Shown here: positions 47,236 to 57,820 of the stretch, piece after piece
Position numbering within the stretch: position 1 is the first letter of the stretch
Layout: the number at the start of each line of letters is the position of its first letter
Assembly: GCA_035578175.1 (NCBI GenBank)
Contig: JAQMRL010000008.1
Coordinates: 58,641,541 to 58,705,540 of the forward strand
Length of the DNA: 64,000 bases
Origin: Catonia carolina
Lineage: Eukaryota > Arthropoda > Insecta > Hemiptera > Achilidae
Direction: 5' to 3'
The notes under the pieces: model-generated
What the model saw: the letters and a program-made list of their open reading frames with translations, nothing else
Databases searched by the model: none
What the model was told of the DNA's origin: nothing
Translations under genes and position numbers: made by a program

Positions 47236-48280
47236 AATGACTGCTATTTACAAATTCACATAATCTGTTCTATAGTAAATCTAATATGTGTAAGTGTGGG
47301 GTAATACAACAATCAAATAAGGTTAAATATGTGAGACTTCTAGTTTAGGATGATCTTTTGTGGAAAGCACATGTTTTAAATCTCAAAAAATATGTCCTAT
47401 TTTTAATTAAGTTACTCATAACTCATATCCTTAAGTAAAAATTACATCTACTGTAGATTTTTTTACATTTTAATTAAGAGGGGGTTGGTTAAATACTCGA
47501 CCTAAAAAGGGGTTGCAGTTTCTAAAAGGTTGAGAACCATTGATTTAAAGGATCCATATACATATATTATATATTATTAAGTAAAGATACTGCTCTTATG
47601 TCTATCTTTGATATAAAGTATAAAAGAACAGTAGCTAATAACACAAAATTTTCATTAAAAATTATACATCATAAAAAAATATTTAAAAAGACACGTTTCG
47701 GCCTTCAGAATAATATTGTCATCCAATGGGAGTTAATTGACACTAACGAAGGCCGAAGTGCGACAAATATTCAAATAGATTCGGCCTATTACCTAACGGT
47801 CAGTAACAAATAACACATTATCATAAGCTTTTGTATAAATTTAGGTTTTAAAAAACAACAGTTAAGGAATTTATTGATGAAATAGGCTAGTTTTATATCG
47901 ATTTAACCTTTTGACAAGATTATAAGTTAGTGGTGTCTTTACTTTTACGTATAACCAGATAATGGTCCATCAGTTTACCTTTATAATTTAACAAGTAAGC
48001 CTAACTTAATTCAGATGTTGCTAAAATATCAAAGATGTCGCTATAGAACGTCGTGAATCATTATTTATTGTGAACATGGTATTTTTTCTTTGAAAAATCC
48101 TTGGAGTTTCTGTAGTACATTGAATTCATCAAATAAAGCAACTATCAAAACCAGACCTGTTTTACTAGTAATAGAATATTTTGTTATAAATATAGTAGAG
48201 CCGACAACATTTCTGTACGTAGCTGAAAGATTTAAAATCTTAAATTAAAAAAAAACTAAGCTGATAATTTTTTTCTTTTT
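47236..48280. other. No gene seen
   Basis: A 71-codon plus-strand frame at 47598-47813 has no recognisable motif; I do not call it a gene. Confidence 0.4.
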
Positions 48281-48330
48281 AAGACTCGTGGCGACGACTT
48301 TACCTCTGGACCAACCCGATGGGTTAGACT
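48281..48330 (-). mobile_element. T1 SINE head fragment
   Basis: On the minus strand, 'CATCGGGTTGGTCCAGAGGT' then AAAGTCGTCGC matches the tRNA-like head of the T1 SINE at 11.0 kb. The rest is lost. Confidence 0.6.
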
Positions 48331-48489
48331 GCTGTTAAATTATGGAAAGTTCTCCCACTCCTTGGGGAAAGTGACAACATGCGCCGCTCGGTAGAAAAAA
48401 GAATAGTTTCATATTTAATTTTTTTAAGTGTACGGATTTTATAAGAAAATCTGAACGGCTATACCTACGAGAAGTTCTCAATTCCCTTA

Positions 48490-48886
48490 TTTTTTTATTT
48501 TAGGTCAACAGCCGAAAGGCTGATTTGAACCTCTAGAGGTTTCACTAAGTAAAAATGAGGAGTGAGGAAGTTTACTAGAGCCTTCCTCACTGAGTTAAAA
48601 GAGTATGCTTATCAGCTAGCCAAGCCCTCCGAAAAGCACCCACTTTTCTCCCTGAAAGTGTATAACTATCACTTCATTCACCACAAGGTTTGGCTGTATA
48701 GTGAAATTCATTACTCTCAGAGGAGACAACTCTGACTGGTGTCTTTTACACCTCTACCTCTTCTGTTCTTAACTAGTTATCATATAATTGGCTGACTAAG
48801 TGATAAGAAAAAGAACTATTGTTTGTAGCCCTGGAACCAACAGATCGAGTGAAATTAATTTAACACTCCATCTGCCTGTTATTGGC
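48490..48886 (-). mobile_element. S390 retroposon, copy 7 (full length)
   Basis: About 397 bp in minus orientation, flanked by a 9-bp duplication ATTCCCTTA at 48481-48489 and 48887-48895. It carries an A/T-rich extension next to the GACCTAA end, suggesting that this end is the 3' end of the RNA. Confidence 0.87.
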
Positions 48887-48895
48887 ATTCCCTTA

Positions 48896-50155
48896 CTTTA
48901 TTATCATTAATTTACTGAATTTAATCATATTAATAGCAGTAATGTCAATGCGTTATGTTAACAACGGACTGCTTCTCAATTCAACATAGTTAGAATATTT
49001 TTAACCTTAATAAAAGTCTGTTGAAGTAATGATAAAAATAACCAGAAATAGTACATTACCTTGGAATTCTGAAATTCAGATTGATTATTTGTGGAACCGA
49101 ATACACAGATCAGATTCATAAAATCGTTCCATACACTTTTAACGCTTGTAATCTGAGGTTAAAATAAAAATGAAATGTTGTAAAATACCAAAGGTCAGTT
49201 TCATTTTTACCGATGGTAGAGACTAATAAGTTGGATTAAAAATATAATAGGTTTTCTTTGTCAATGTATAAAAGAATTTCGTTAATACCATACCATTTCA
49301 GAAATAGAAAAATATCGATATAATATAAAAATTACAAAATTGCACGCACCGATCTGAATAGAGAAAATGAAAATACCGTAGTGAAGTAATTATAAGTCAA
49401 GAATACATATCAGCTATCGTGAAATTTAATACCTCGGCCTATTTTTCTTCAACGCTATTTTATTATTACTTCTTTGCTCATATTCCTGCTGAAATAACTC
49501 TTTTACAGCTATCTACATATTCGTGAAAAATTTATAATAATTTTATTTGATATACTGTAAATTTTATCGTGTTTACAACATTTCAGATCAGTTTTAAATT
49601 TTTTGTGTTATTTGCGGCCCTTAAGCTAATTCCACAACCTAACAAGTAAAAATCTGCACTACTAATGTCTTAAGTAATTTTTTTTCAATTTAAATTGCGT
49701 AGAAACAGATATTTAAAAAATAATATTAGATACTGCGTTAAGATAAATAGTTTTTATATGGCGAATTGACTACAGGGCATCCGAAGGAAAGTTGCTTAAT
49801 TTTTACACCAGCCGGAAAATGAATTAGTATGATTCCACAGGTCAATAAATGGATAAGTTGTTTAAAAACTAATGACTGTTTCTTATGGATTCTTGTGTGC
49901 CGGTTTCAGGTTCAACTATTTAGTTGACAAACACAGGTCAACAAAATTAAGGAAATTGAAAGTTGTTTGAAATATGACAACTGATTTTTACGTTATTTTG
50001 TGCGCTTATTTCAAATATGGCCACCGTTTTTCCCCATCACGTAAGGTTTTTCACAACACTGGAAAAACAAAACGGAAAATTCCATGGTATACATATAGGT
50101 CAATATATATTTTTCACGGGTAACTTTTTATAAAAAGTATTCATTAACGTAACCA
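48896..50155. other. No gene seen
   Basis: AT-rich spacer with no supported feature. Confidence 0.4.
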
Positions 50156-50157
50156 AT

Positions 50158-50905
50158 TGTCTCAATGAAAGACCCATATGGCAAGAAAAAATTGATACAC
50201 TCACTCAATAAATCCCTGCTAACCACTCAAAACATCTACTACAAGAAATGTCTGTCAACCAAAACTAAACTAAGACACTAACAAACAGTGGTTTTCCCAG
50301 GAATTCACTATTCCAGCGAAACGTTATTCGGACTATATCGCTTAGGAGACACCGATAAAATTGAGAAAATAGAAAGAAAAATACTTAGGAAGTGCATGCA
50401 CAAAAGGTACATGATGGAAGGACATTGGCAGTTAATCCGCAACAAAGAGATCTACAAACTAATCCCTCCACTAACAAATAACTTTAGAAAGAAAAGAATA
50501 TCATTCCTAGGACTCACACTCAGAGCCAAAAAGTCCAGACTTGTGAACCGGCTGATCAGCCATTTTTGGAATAACGTGTCGAGACCTAGGTGGCTGAAGC
50601 ATGTACTTACAGCGGGATATGGAGGAACTTGGAATCACTCAATAAGACCTGTTAACAAAATCAGCTAAGTACAACCAACTAGTCAAAGCTAATATGGTGA
50701 AATTCAAACCAAAAACCAGAAGAGTGTATAACAGGGTGTTTACCGACGAAGACCGAAAACAGAGATCAGAACGTTTTAAGATAATATGGGCCAAACGAAA
50801 GGAAGCCACGCTTAGGAGAGCGCGCTTTTCAAGGAAACCCAACACTGGAACAGACCTAAACGTGAACTAGAGTGATCCTATGAGGTCTCAAATGTAAAAA
50901 AAATC
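50158..50905 (+). pseudogene. LINE-D C-terminal region, broken
   Basis: From about 50163 the frame reads MKDPYGKKKLIHSLNKSLL; a TAA near 50279 interrupts it, and it continues as a 126-codon frame with VVFPGIHYSSETLFGL, IEKIERKILRKCMHKRYM and FRKKRISFLG. A frameshift near 50640 leads to a second part with RRVYNRVFTDEDRKQRSERF and WAKRKEATLRRARFSRK. This is the post-RT part of a non-LTR element, with the same architecture as 54287-54600 (minus) and 18850-19010. No catalytic RT motif is included. Confidence 0.75.
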
Positions 50906-51250
50906 AAATTTAAAAAAGGATCGTTGTGCATTTGTTACTTCTAAGAAGACTTGTATAACTTTTTCTTTTCCTTTCAACGCTTCTCAGGCCACATTTTCTG
51001 TTGTAGCCAGCTTACGGATCGTCTCTATGGATGCACCAACAGTAGTCTGCAATCATGTTCACTTTCTACCTGCCCTAATATCAACATTCCATTTTTTATA
51101 TATTGATGAAGATATAAATGATGTAAATGTACATGAACATGTATGATGTAAATGATTTACAATGAACTTCATTATGAAAGACGATTAAACAAACTTGCTC
51201 GTATACGAGCTCATTATTGGTCAATCATAATAATATTATTAACAATATTG
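50906..51250. other. No gene seen
   Basis: Short spacer with ATGTAAATGTACATGAACAT-like simple repeats near 51115-51150. Confidence 0.4.
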
Positions 51251-51255
51251 GATAT

Positions 51256-51575
51256 CTACAAAAAATTGTTCTTTTTTATCACATGGCCAACCAATTAAAT
51301 TACTGAAGCATTTAAGAACAGAAGTGGTAGAGGTGTAAAAACAGTATTCAGAGATATTTCCTCTTTGTGTAATAAATTCATTATAGAGCCAGACCATGTG
51401 GTGAGTGAAGTGAAGGTGTCATTTGCAGGGTGGAAAGTAGATGCTTTTCACAGGGTTTGTCATGCTGATAAACATACTTTTCCACTCAGTGAGGAAAGTA
51501 AACCATCTCACCGCTTGTTTTACTTAGTAAAGTCTCTAAAGGTTCAAACCAATCTTTTGGCTGATGAACTAAAAA
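51256..51575 (+). mobile_element. S390 retroposon, copy 8 (truncated at the GCCCATA end)
   Basis: Starts at 'CTACAAAAAATTGTTC', about 70 bp into the family consensus, and runs to 'GGCTGATGAACTAAAAAAAA' with an A-run after it. The open frame at 51365 contains VSEVKVSFAGWKVDAF and HADKHTFPLSEE. Truncation at one end plus an A-run at the other supports an RNA intermediate. Confidence 0.82.
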
Positions 51576-51674
51576 AAAAAAGAAATAATAAAATAGTTTC
51601 ATCTCATAATTTATGCAAGACAATTTGTTTATTCGTTTCTCTTATATTAATCTATAGACCAGAAGCACATTTTT

Positions 51675-51935
51675 TGGGCAGCAAATTAGTGTAGTGGTAA
51701 GTGCAACTACGAGTAGTTTTAATGCCAGTGGTTCCGGATTTAATTTTCTAGTCAGATATTTTGTCATCACTTTTTTAGTTAAACAGTTAGTGTGGTGGTC
51801 AAAACAACTGGTTTCTATGCTAGGGATTATATTTTTCTTCTGATATGGTATTTTCCATCTATAATTTTCACCTGTCAATCTCAATTATCTTCATTAGTCT
51901 TACTATGTACAACAGCCAAACGTAAAAGAAAAAAA
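51675..51935 (+). mobile_element. tRNA-derived SINE, type T2, dimeric head
   Basis: Two A-box-like heads follow each other: TTAGTGTAGTGGTAAGTGCA at about 51688 and TTAGTGTGGTGGTCAAAACA at about 51789, each followed by a decayed B region. The tail 'CTTCATTAGTCTTACTATGT' and 'CAACAGCCAAACGTAAAAGA' matches the 6.78 kb copy. The ends are not defined by a duplication. Confidence 0.6.
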
Positions 51936-51939
51936 TAAG

Positions 51940-53460
51940 GATACGAATCAAATTATCTTATTTAATCCTTCCTACCTTTTGCCACCTCTTAAACTTCATA
52001 AAATGGCCTGTTCGTAGGTCAAAAGTAGAAGCATTCAAATATTTTTTAAACGTTGATTTAAATTATGTAATTAACTAGTATATTTGCGACTGTATTTCAT
52101 GTACTGTATAATTTATACATGTTCAGTATTCATAATGAATATCATATTTAATTCTTTAGGTATACATGGACTAAATAATTTTTGAGAATAATTTAAGCGT
52201 TGCATCCTATGTACATATACTTTATACGGAATCAATACTTAAAAACCGGGTTTGCTTTTGCAGAAAATAAATTATAATTAGAATGCACATCATATATTTT
52301 CTTAAAAATTACATTTTTTATGTGCCATGAATCACAATATTCATGTATATACTTATTACATAACCTACATATCATTTTGCAAGTGAAAATAATTACAATA
52401 TTCATGATCATGAAAAAATTATTTCATGTTTTGACCAACAAAATAAAAAAATAAACGATAAAAAGAAAGGAAGAAAAATAAGGAGGGTTAATTACTTGAC
52501 AGAAAGGTGAAATTAAAGTCATTTCCTGAGATAGGAGCAATTGAGTGTGCATATTACATATTAGTATAACCTGGGTTATATTGAAGGAATTCAATAAAAC
52601 CAGTTTAATGGCCGTTAATAAAAGGCTGTGATAAAATTTACTACAGTTCACGCCTTAAACTGAGTTAGTGAACCCCAGAAATCATCAAGAATAGAACTAG
52701 TTCTGACCGATAAAACGGGACTATTCGTATCAGAGAAGTAAAGCTGACTGTACTTCCAGACAAAGAATACATAAATAGTCTATACTAAACCGAAATTCAA
52801 AAACTTTGACTGATTTCTTACAGATTACGACGGGAAGAAAGAGGAAGAGTATTTTAGAAAGGTGTGGCGAATCGAACGATATCCATTTGTTCATAATATA
52901 CGTTTATAATGAAAGATAGTAATCTAAATTTTGTATTCAGTGACTGTTTCTTATATCTTAAAATTTATTCGATGTATCTTATTATACAAATTTTATTATG
53001 CAGTGTTTAATTGTACCATTTTAAAGTTTTTAAATTATGATAGTTTCATTATTTCCTGAATTTATATTTAACAGTCTTATATTATATTTTCAAACGTATT
53101 ATTAATTAATATTTTTATGTTCATTTGTTTATAACAAGCAATTTCTTTTACTCTATAGGATATATTATGTAGCTTTTAACATATATTTTATCATATTTAT
53201 TTCTGAATATTTTTTTGTCTTTAGAGATAGCAATGGATCACTTAAGTCAGTTTATTGGTAGTTCTTCTCCAGCTCTCGTCTTTGACTTTTTTCTCAGTAT
53301 CTGACATTCTGACTGATCGTGCTAGTCATTCTTCATCCGAAACAATTGTTCTACTCGCTCCTCTATTGACTATCCTTGATTTGAATCTGAAGTATTTATC
53401 TTTTAATACTTTTAATTTTTCTATCTTATTTTCTAAATCTTCCAATGTTATTCCCGATTC
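51940..53460. other. No gene seen
   Basis: AT-rich. Frames at 52.4 and 53.3 kb are unassigned. Confidence 0.4.
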
Positions 53461-53464
53461 TTAG

Positions 53465-53640
53465 TATCATCTTTAATTTCATTGATCCAAATTGGTGCCG
53501 CTTTTTCCCATAAAGATTTATTCTTATAATGTTGGTTATTCTTTCTTCCGGCATTCTAATTAAGGATACCTGGAATGCCTATCTCCGTAATGTTAATATA
53601 AGGAAAATTTTCTCAAAAACTACTGTATTACAGTTATTCT
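53465..53640 (-). pseudogene. LINE C-terminal remnant (minus)
   Basis: The minus strand reads NLPYINITEIGIPGILIRMP, then EERITNIIRINLYGKKRHQF. The 'RMPEERI...' block is typical of non-LTR RT tails. It is short and isolated. Confidence 0.45.
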
Positions 53641-53784
53641 GTCCAATTTTTTGTGGTTACTTTTCAGGTTATTCTACACCCACAGAATTAGTAGCATCTT
53701 TGTATATTGTAAGGAAGACAGGAAAATATTTTTTGGAATTACTACTTTTGAAAAGCATAATGTTTTGCCTATTTAAGTAAAAAA

Positions 53785-54285
53785 TAAATATTTAAACACA
53801 TTATTTTTACATTATTTTTTATATTAACTCAGTACACTGCAATTTGGTAAAAAAGGCTGTGCAAAAAATTCATTAAAATCCGTTCACAATTGGCTGAGAA
53901 AATGTTCCTATGTGTCAAAAATTGCTATTTACGGGAAACAGGAAAAGCTAAAATAGAACGCATTAAAAGTACTGCAAAATGATCCATTCCAGGATCATAA
54001 TCTGGAAATTCCTCAACTGTTACATTCACAACTGTTCTAAAATACCAGGTTAAAGTTTTAAAACAAAATTATGAATTTATCGTTTGTCATTCAAAAAAAT
54101 ATATTTGTTTATGCAAAATAGTAACGTTTAGAAAATAACCCAAGGGTTCAACATATTTTTTTATAACAACTGTAAAAACTCCCAAAAAATCATACATCAT
54201 TGTATGCAAAAACTCTGAATTTCAATAATGTGCAAAAAACCATATACTTACGTGAAAATTTTTCAATTTTCTCCGTTCCGGTAAC
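53785..54285. other. No gene seen
   Basis: AT-rich spacer. Confidence 0.4.
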
Positions 54286-54286
54286 C

Positions 54287-54600
54287 CTTAAGTGGCCAAA
54301 GAACAATATTCTCTTCTTTTTATTGAGTCTATTATTAGCTCATTTTCTCGGTAGATTTGACTGTTGGGTAACAGTCTCCATTTACCCTCTACGTGGTGTT
54401 TTTTGCCTATATAGGTTTTAATGATTCTTCTTCCCAGTTTTTGAATTTTATCTGTTCTATTTTTCTGCTTCAGCTTAAATTTCGTTTCGCATCCATACGT
54501 AATTTCTGGTTGTACAAATGTTTTATAATATTTGATTTTAGTGTGGATTGACAAGCATTTTTTGTTATTAGTTCTTTTGTTAATTGTTGGGATCTAGTAA
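54287..54600 (-). pseudogene. LINE-D related RT tail (minus)
   Basis: An 88-codon minus-strand frame reads HTKIKYYKTFVQPEITYGCE, KIQKLGRRIIKTYIGKKHHV and EGKWRLLPNSQIYREN. This aligns with 'YQTVVFPGIHYSSE...IERKILRKCMHKRYMMEGHWQLIRNKEIY' of the 50.3 kb element. It belongs to the same clade but is clearly diverged. Confidence 0.7.
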
Positions 54601-54884
54601 TTTTTTTGGTTCTTTCTCCCCTGGCTTCTTTTTCATTGCCAATGTACTGACATTTTATTGTTATTTTATTCTGACTTTATTATAAAAAGGAATTTTAATA
54701 TTTTTTTAAAACTTTTATCTGTTTAAATTTACAACAATGCAGCTCTGCACAACCAGTATATAATGTTTACCATTTATTATATTGTTTTATAGTTTTTGAG
54801 GAGAAAACCACTAATAATCAGCACCGTCATGTTTAAATATCTTACTGATTGTTTCCTGAAAACCAAGGATCTGCTTGATAATTT

Positions 54885-55105
54885 AAGATGATATGCAATG
54901 CAAATGAGGTGTAGTCATGTTAAGACTCAGGCCGACTCTTCCGGAACGTGTACGGTTAATTCAACCCCAATCATCAAAGTACACCAGTAACCACGATCTA
55001 CTATTCAAATCAGTATAAAAGTGAAAATTGTATCCGAAATACAATTTTTAAACAGCTGACTTAAAGCGAGGACTTTACCAGTTGACCAACCGGTGAGTTT
55101 AGATT
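54885..55105 (-). mobile_element. T1 SINE, nearly full length
   Basis: On the minus strand: ACCGGTTGGTCAACTGGTAA (A box), GTCCTCGCTTTAAGTCAGCT, TATACTGATTTGAATAGTAG, ATCGTGGTTACTGGTGTACT, TTGGGGTTGAATTAACC, AGAGTCGGCCTGAGTCTTAA and TGACTACACCTCATTTGC. This order matches the copy at 11.0 kb. The B box is decayed. Confidence 0.75.
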
Positions 55106-55119
55106 TTTAATTTGATGTG

Positions 55120-55506
55120 GTGTAGATCATTAGTCGAAAAGCTGGTTTAAATATCTAGAAACTTTACTAAGTAAAACGAGAAGTGAGGTGGTTTACGAAT
55201 GCCTTCCTCACTGAGTAGAAAAGTATGCTTGTCGGAATGCCCGGCCATCTGAAAAGCATCTATTTTCCACCCTGCAAATGACACCTTCACTTCATTCACC
55301 AAACGCTGTATAATGAAATTCATTACACCCAGAAGAGATACCATTGACTCTTGTCTTTTAAACTTATACCTCTTCTGTTCTTAAATGCTTTAGTCATATA
55401 ATTGGCTGACCATGTTATAAGAAACAGAAATATTTTTTGTAGCCCTGCAACTAGCAGATCAAGTGCCAGTAATTTAACTCTTAATTCTCCTCCTGCCTAT
55501 AGGGAT
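55120..55506 (-). mobile_element. S390 retroposon, copy 9
   Basis: Full-length by content, adjacent to the T1 SINE. An open minus-strand frame at 55147-55344 contains VNEVKVSFAGWKIDAFQ and HSDKHTFLLSEEG. The flanks have only an imperfect candidate duplication (GATTTTTAATTT and GATATTTTAAATTT), so the ends are approximate. Confidence 0.82.
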
Positions 55507-55509
55507 ATT

Positions 55510-56085
55510 TTAAATTTATAAAACCATATAGATTTTATATTAGTATATAACGACTGTTAAAAATATCACAAGAGATCAATTTATTAGCTTTATAACTGTG
55601 AAAAAATTAATCAGTAAATCTATCCCAAATATCTGCTCCGTCTGCGAATTGGGGTTAATTTTCAGAACAAGGATTAGTGTATTGTTATAGTTTTATAATT
55701 TTAACAGATTAGATTTGTGTGAAGGGTACATTTATTGGAAGCGTATGAAGGTGCGTTAACAGCACTGTTAACGCTGTTAACGTTGAAATCTAGGGTTTAG
55801 CTGAGGCATAGATCTGGCATCCACATTGGTTTAGATAAGAACTTTTATAGAACTATAAAAATTAAAAGATAAAGTAATTTACCTAATGATCAAGCAAAAC
55901 CAATAGTAATAAATTTACTTAGAATCAAAGTCTAGAAAAGGTAATGTTCTTCTAGAATATTTCTATTTCAATCTCTTCTGTTTAGAATCTTAAAATGGTG
56001 TCATTAACATGGAAGTCAAGTATTTCAGTTGAATAACTTCTAAAGCACAATTTTATCTCGTTTAAAACCATTTCATAATACTTTC
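55510..56085. other. No gene seen
   Basis: A small palindromic patch at 55756-55782 (GTTAACAGCACTGTTAACGC...) is the only notable structure. Confidence 0.4.
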
Positions 56086-56089
56086 AGTC

Positions 56090-56395
56090 TAGGGCATTTT
56101 TCGAAGCACTTCTTGCAGCTCACACCTCTTGGAATTCCTTCACTGTTGTTTTTCTCTTTTCTACCGTCCATCTAGTGTTTTGTTTTTGTTATTCATGGAA
56201 GCTGTTGAAGTTTCTATTCTGAACTTGGTTCGATCCATGATGTTTTTACAGTTTCTTTTTTTATTTTGTCAATATCATTCTAATTCCTTTAAACCGCTTA
56301 TTCAATACCTTAGGTCTACTTTTGGCTTAAAACTTTATTATAAGTTTCTGGTTAACATAAAAAGTTTCACCTTGTTACTGATTACAGGTCAGTGA
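56090..56395. repeat. Weak repeat family G, copy 2
   Basis: 'TTCATGGAAGCTGTTGAAGT' and 'GAACTTGGTTCGATCCATGA' align loosely with 43.9-44.1 and 59.8-60.0 kb. Confidence 0.3.
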
Positions 56396-56439
56396 ATACA
56401 CTAAATCAAATCTTCTGTATTGAAAGGTATCTTAGTTTG

Positions 56440-56535
56440 AAAAACTCAAGTTTCTGTGTTCAACTCACAGCAGGGGTCTGGTCTCTAGTAACAATACAAT
56501 TGATGTGACGTTAAATAAGCCAACAAATGAGTAAA
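56440..56535 (+). mobile_element. T3 SINE tail fragment
   Basis: 'CAATTGATGTGACGTTAAAT' resembles the tail of the 40.5 kb SINE ('CAGTTGATGCGACGTTAAAA'). 'GTTCAACTCACAGCAGG' upstream may be the B-box remnant. Confidence 0.5.
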
Positions 56536-56874
56536 TAGGGACCGTACAGTTATAGGTTCTACAGACCTGGACCTAGAGGAGAAAATCGATAATGGATTAC
56601 TAATGTAAAAGCTAATTTATTTTTAGGTTTTAGGTGTCGAGGCATACATTGAAGTTTTATATTTAACATACTGTCCCGAAAGACCTTTGACACGAAACGT
56701 TAATTATGTATAAGGATGGGTAAACGGAGTCCTTTCTGGTATAATAAAAGTCATGAAATTACACAGAAAGAACTACACTTTGTAAAAAAAGTAAATAAGT
56801 TGTCACTAGAGAAAATATTTACTTTAATTATGAGTGAATAACGCCAAACAAAAACCTAAGAAGTGTAAAAGACA

Positions 56875-57029
56875 CTAATCTCTTTTACATCTTTACCTTT
56901 TCTGTTGTTAAATGATTTAGTAATTTAATTAGCTGAACATGTGATAAGAAACAGAACTATTTTTTGTAGCCCTGGAACTAACAAATCGAGTGGAAATAAT
57001 TTAGCACTCCACCTGTCTGTTAATGGGCA
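56875..57029 (-). mobile_element. S390 retroposon, copy 10 (partial)
   Basis: Minus-strand partial copy holding only the GCCCATTAACAGACAGGTGG end through the 'AAGGTAAAGATGTAAAAGA' block. It breaks off at a small palindrome near 56862-56890. Confidence 0.75.
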
Positions 57030-57045
57030 GAATAAGGTAATAATG

Positions 57046-57130
57046 AAATAAATGTAATAATTCGAGTAAATTGATAAATCTGACATCCCCGCATTTATGG
57101 TTTCAAATTTAGTGACTTGGTACCAAGTAA
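57046..57130 (+). repeat. Direct repeat, left arm (partner at 57736-57820)
   Basis: 'TAAATTGATAAATCTGACAT' then CCCCGCATTTATGGTTTCAA and TTTAGTGACTTGGTACCAAG; repeated with modest divergence on the far side of the R element. Confidence 0.75.
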
Positions 57131-57149
57131 AAAACACAGAAAATCGCTA

Positions 57150-57735
57150 AATACTGTTAAAATAATCGTCATAAAAACAATTTTGGAAATAAAATTTGTA
57201 GGATTTAAATTCTCTACAACTTTTGTTACATTCATTTTTGCGCTAAAATGCATATATAAGTTCCAATCTTAAAAAAAACAATTGTTTTACTCGAAAACAA
57301 CCTCCCCAAGAATTTCAGCAGACATGGCGCCTAACCTATCTTGTAGAGTTTAAAAAAGTTAGTAAATGAGGCGATTTTAAAAAAATCGTAGGAGCCGTTT
57401 TTGAGAAAATCGTAAAAAAGTGAAAAATTACACTAATAAACTACTAGTACTTTCGATTGACCGATTTTTATGAAAATATTCGTATCGGGTCCTCTAAAGG
57501 TATCTAACTTAAGTTTTAAGTTTGAAGTTCGTACGATGTTCCGTTCTTGAGATATTCCGTTTACACACACACACATACACACACACACACACACACACAG
57601 ACCGATCGCTAAAACCATGTTTTTTTTTTGTTTCAGGGCGTCTGAAAACATGTAGATCCGGTGAAAACTCGATTTCAAAATATCGACAAGTAAACAATAC
57701 TTTCCTTCCTATATATTCGTATAGGCAAGAGAATG
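57150..57735 (+). repeat. Repeat family R copy with CA microsatellite
   Basis: Runs from 'AATTTGTAGGATTTAAATTC' and 'TCAGCAGACATGGCGCC' via 'GGAGCCGTTTTTGAGAAAAT', 'TATCGGGTCCTCTAAAGG', a CA tract (about 57560-57599) and 'TTTCAGGGCGTCTGAAAACA' to the constant end 'CCTATATATTCGTATAGGCA' plus AGAGAATGT. Confidence 0.78.
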
Positions 57736-57820
57736 TAATAATTAGGTAAATTGATAAATCTGACATCCCCACAATTATGGTCCCAAATTTTGTGATACTT
57801 GTTACCAAGTATCTTCCAGC
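57736..57820 (+). repeat. Direct repeat, right arm (partner at 57046-57130)
   Basis: 'TAAATTGATAAATCTGACAT' then CCCCACAATTATGGTCCCAA and TTACCAAGTA match the left arm, starting directly at the end of the R copy. Confidence 0.75.

Noticed and set aside
47598..47813. 71-codon plus-strand frame
   Set aside because: No recognisable motif and no repeat relative here; the length is expected by chance.
55756..55782. GTTAAC-rich palindrome as an operator-like site
   Set aside because: Very short, single occurrence, and nothing nearby to regulate.
419..57029. S390 as a DNA transposon (MITE)
   Set aside because: No terminal inverted repeats, the duplications vary in length, and one copy is end-truncated with an A-run at the other end, all favouring an RNA intermediate.
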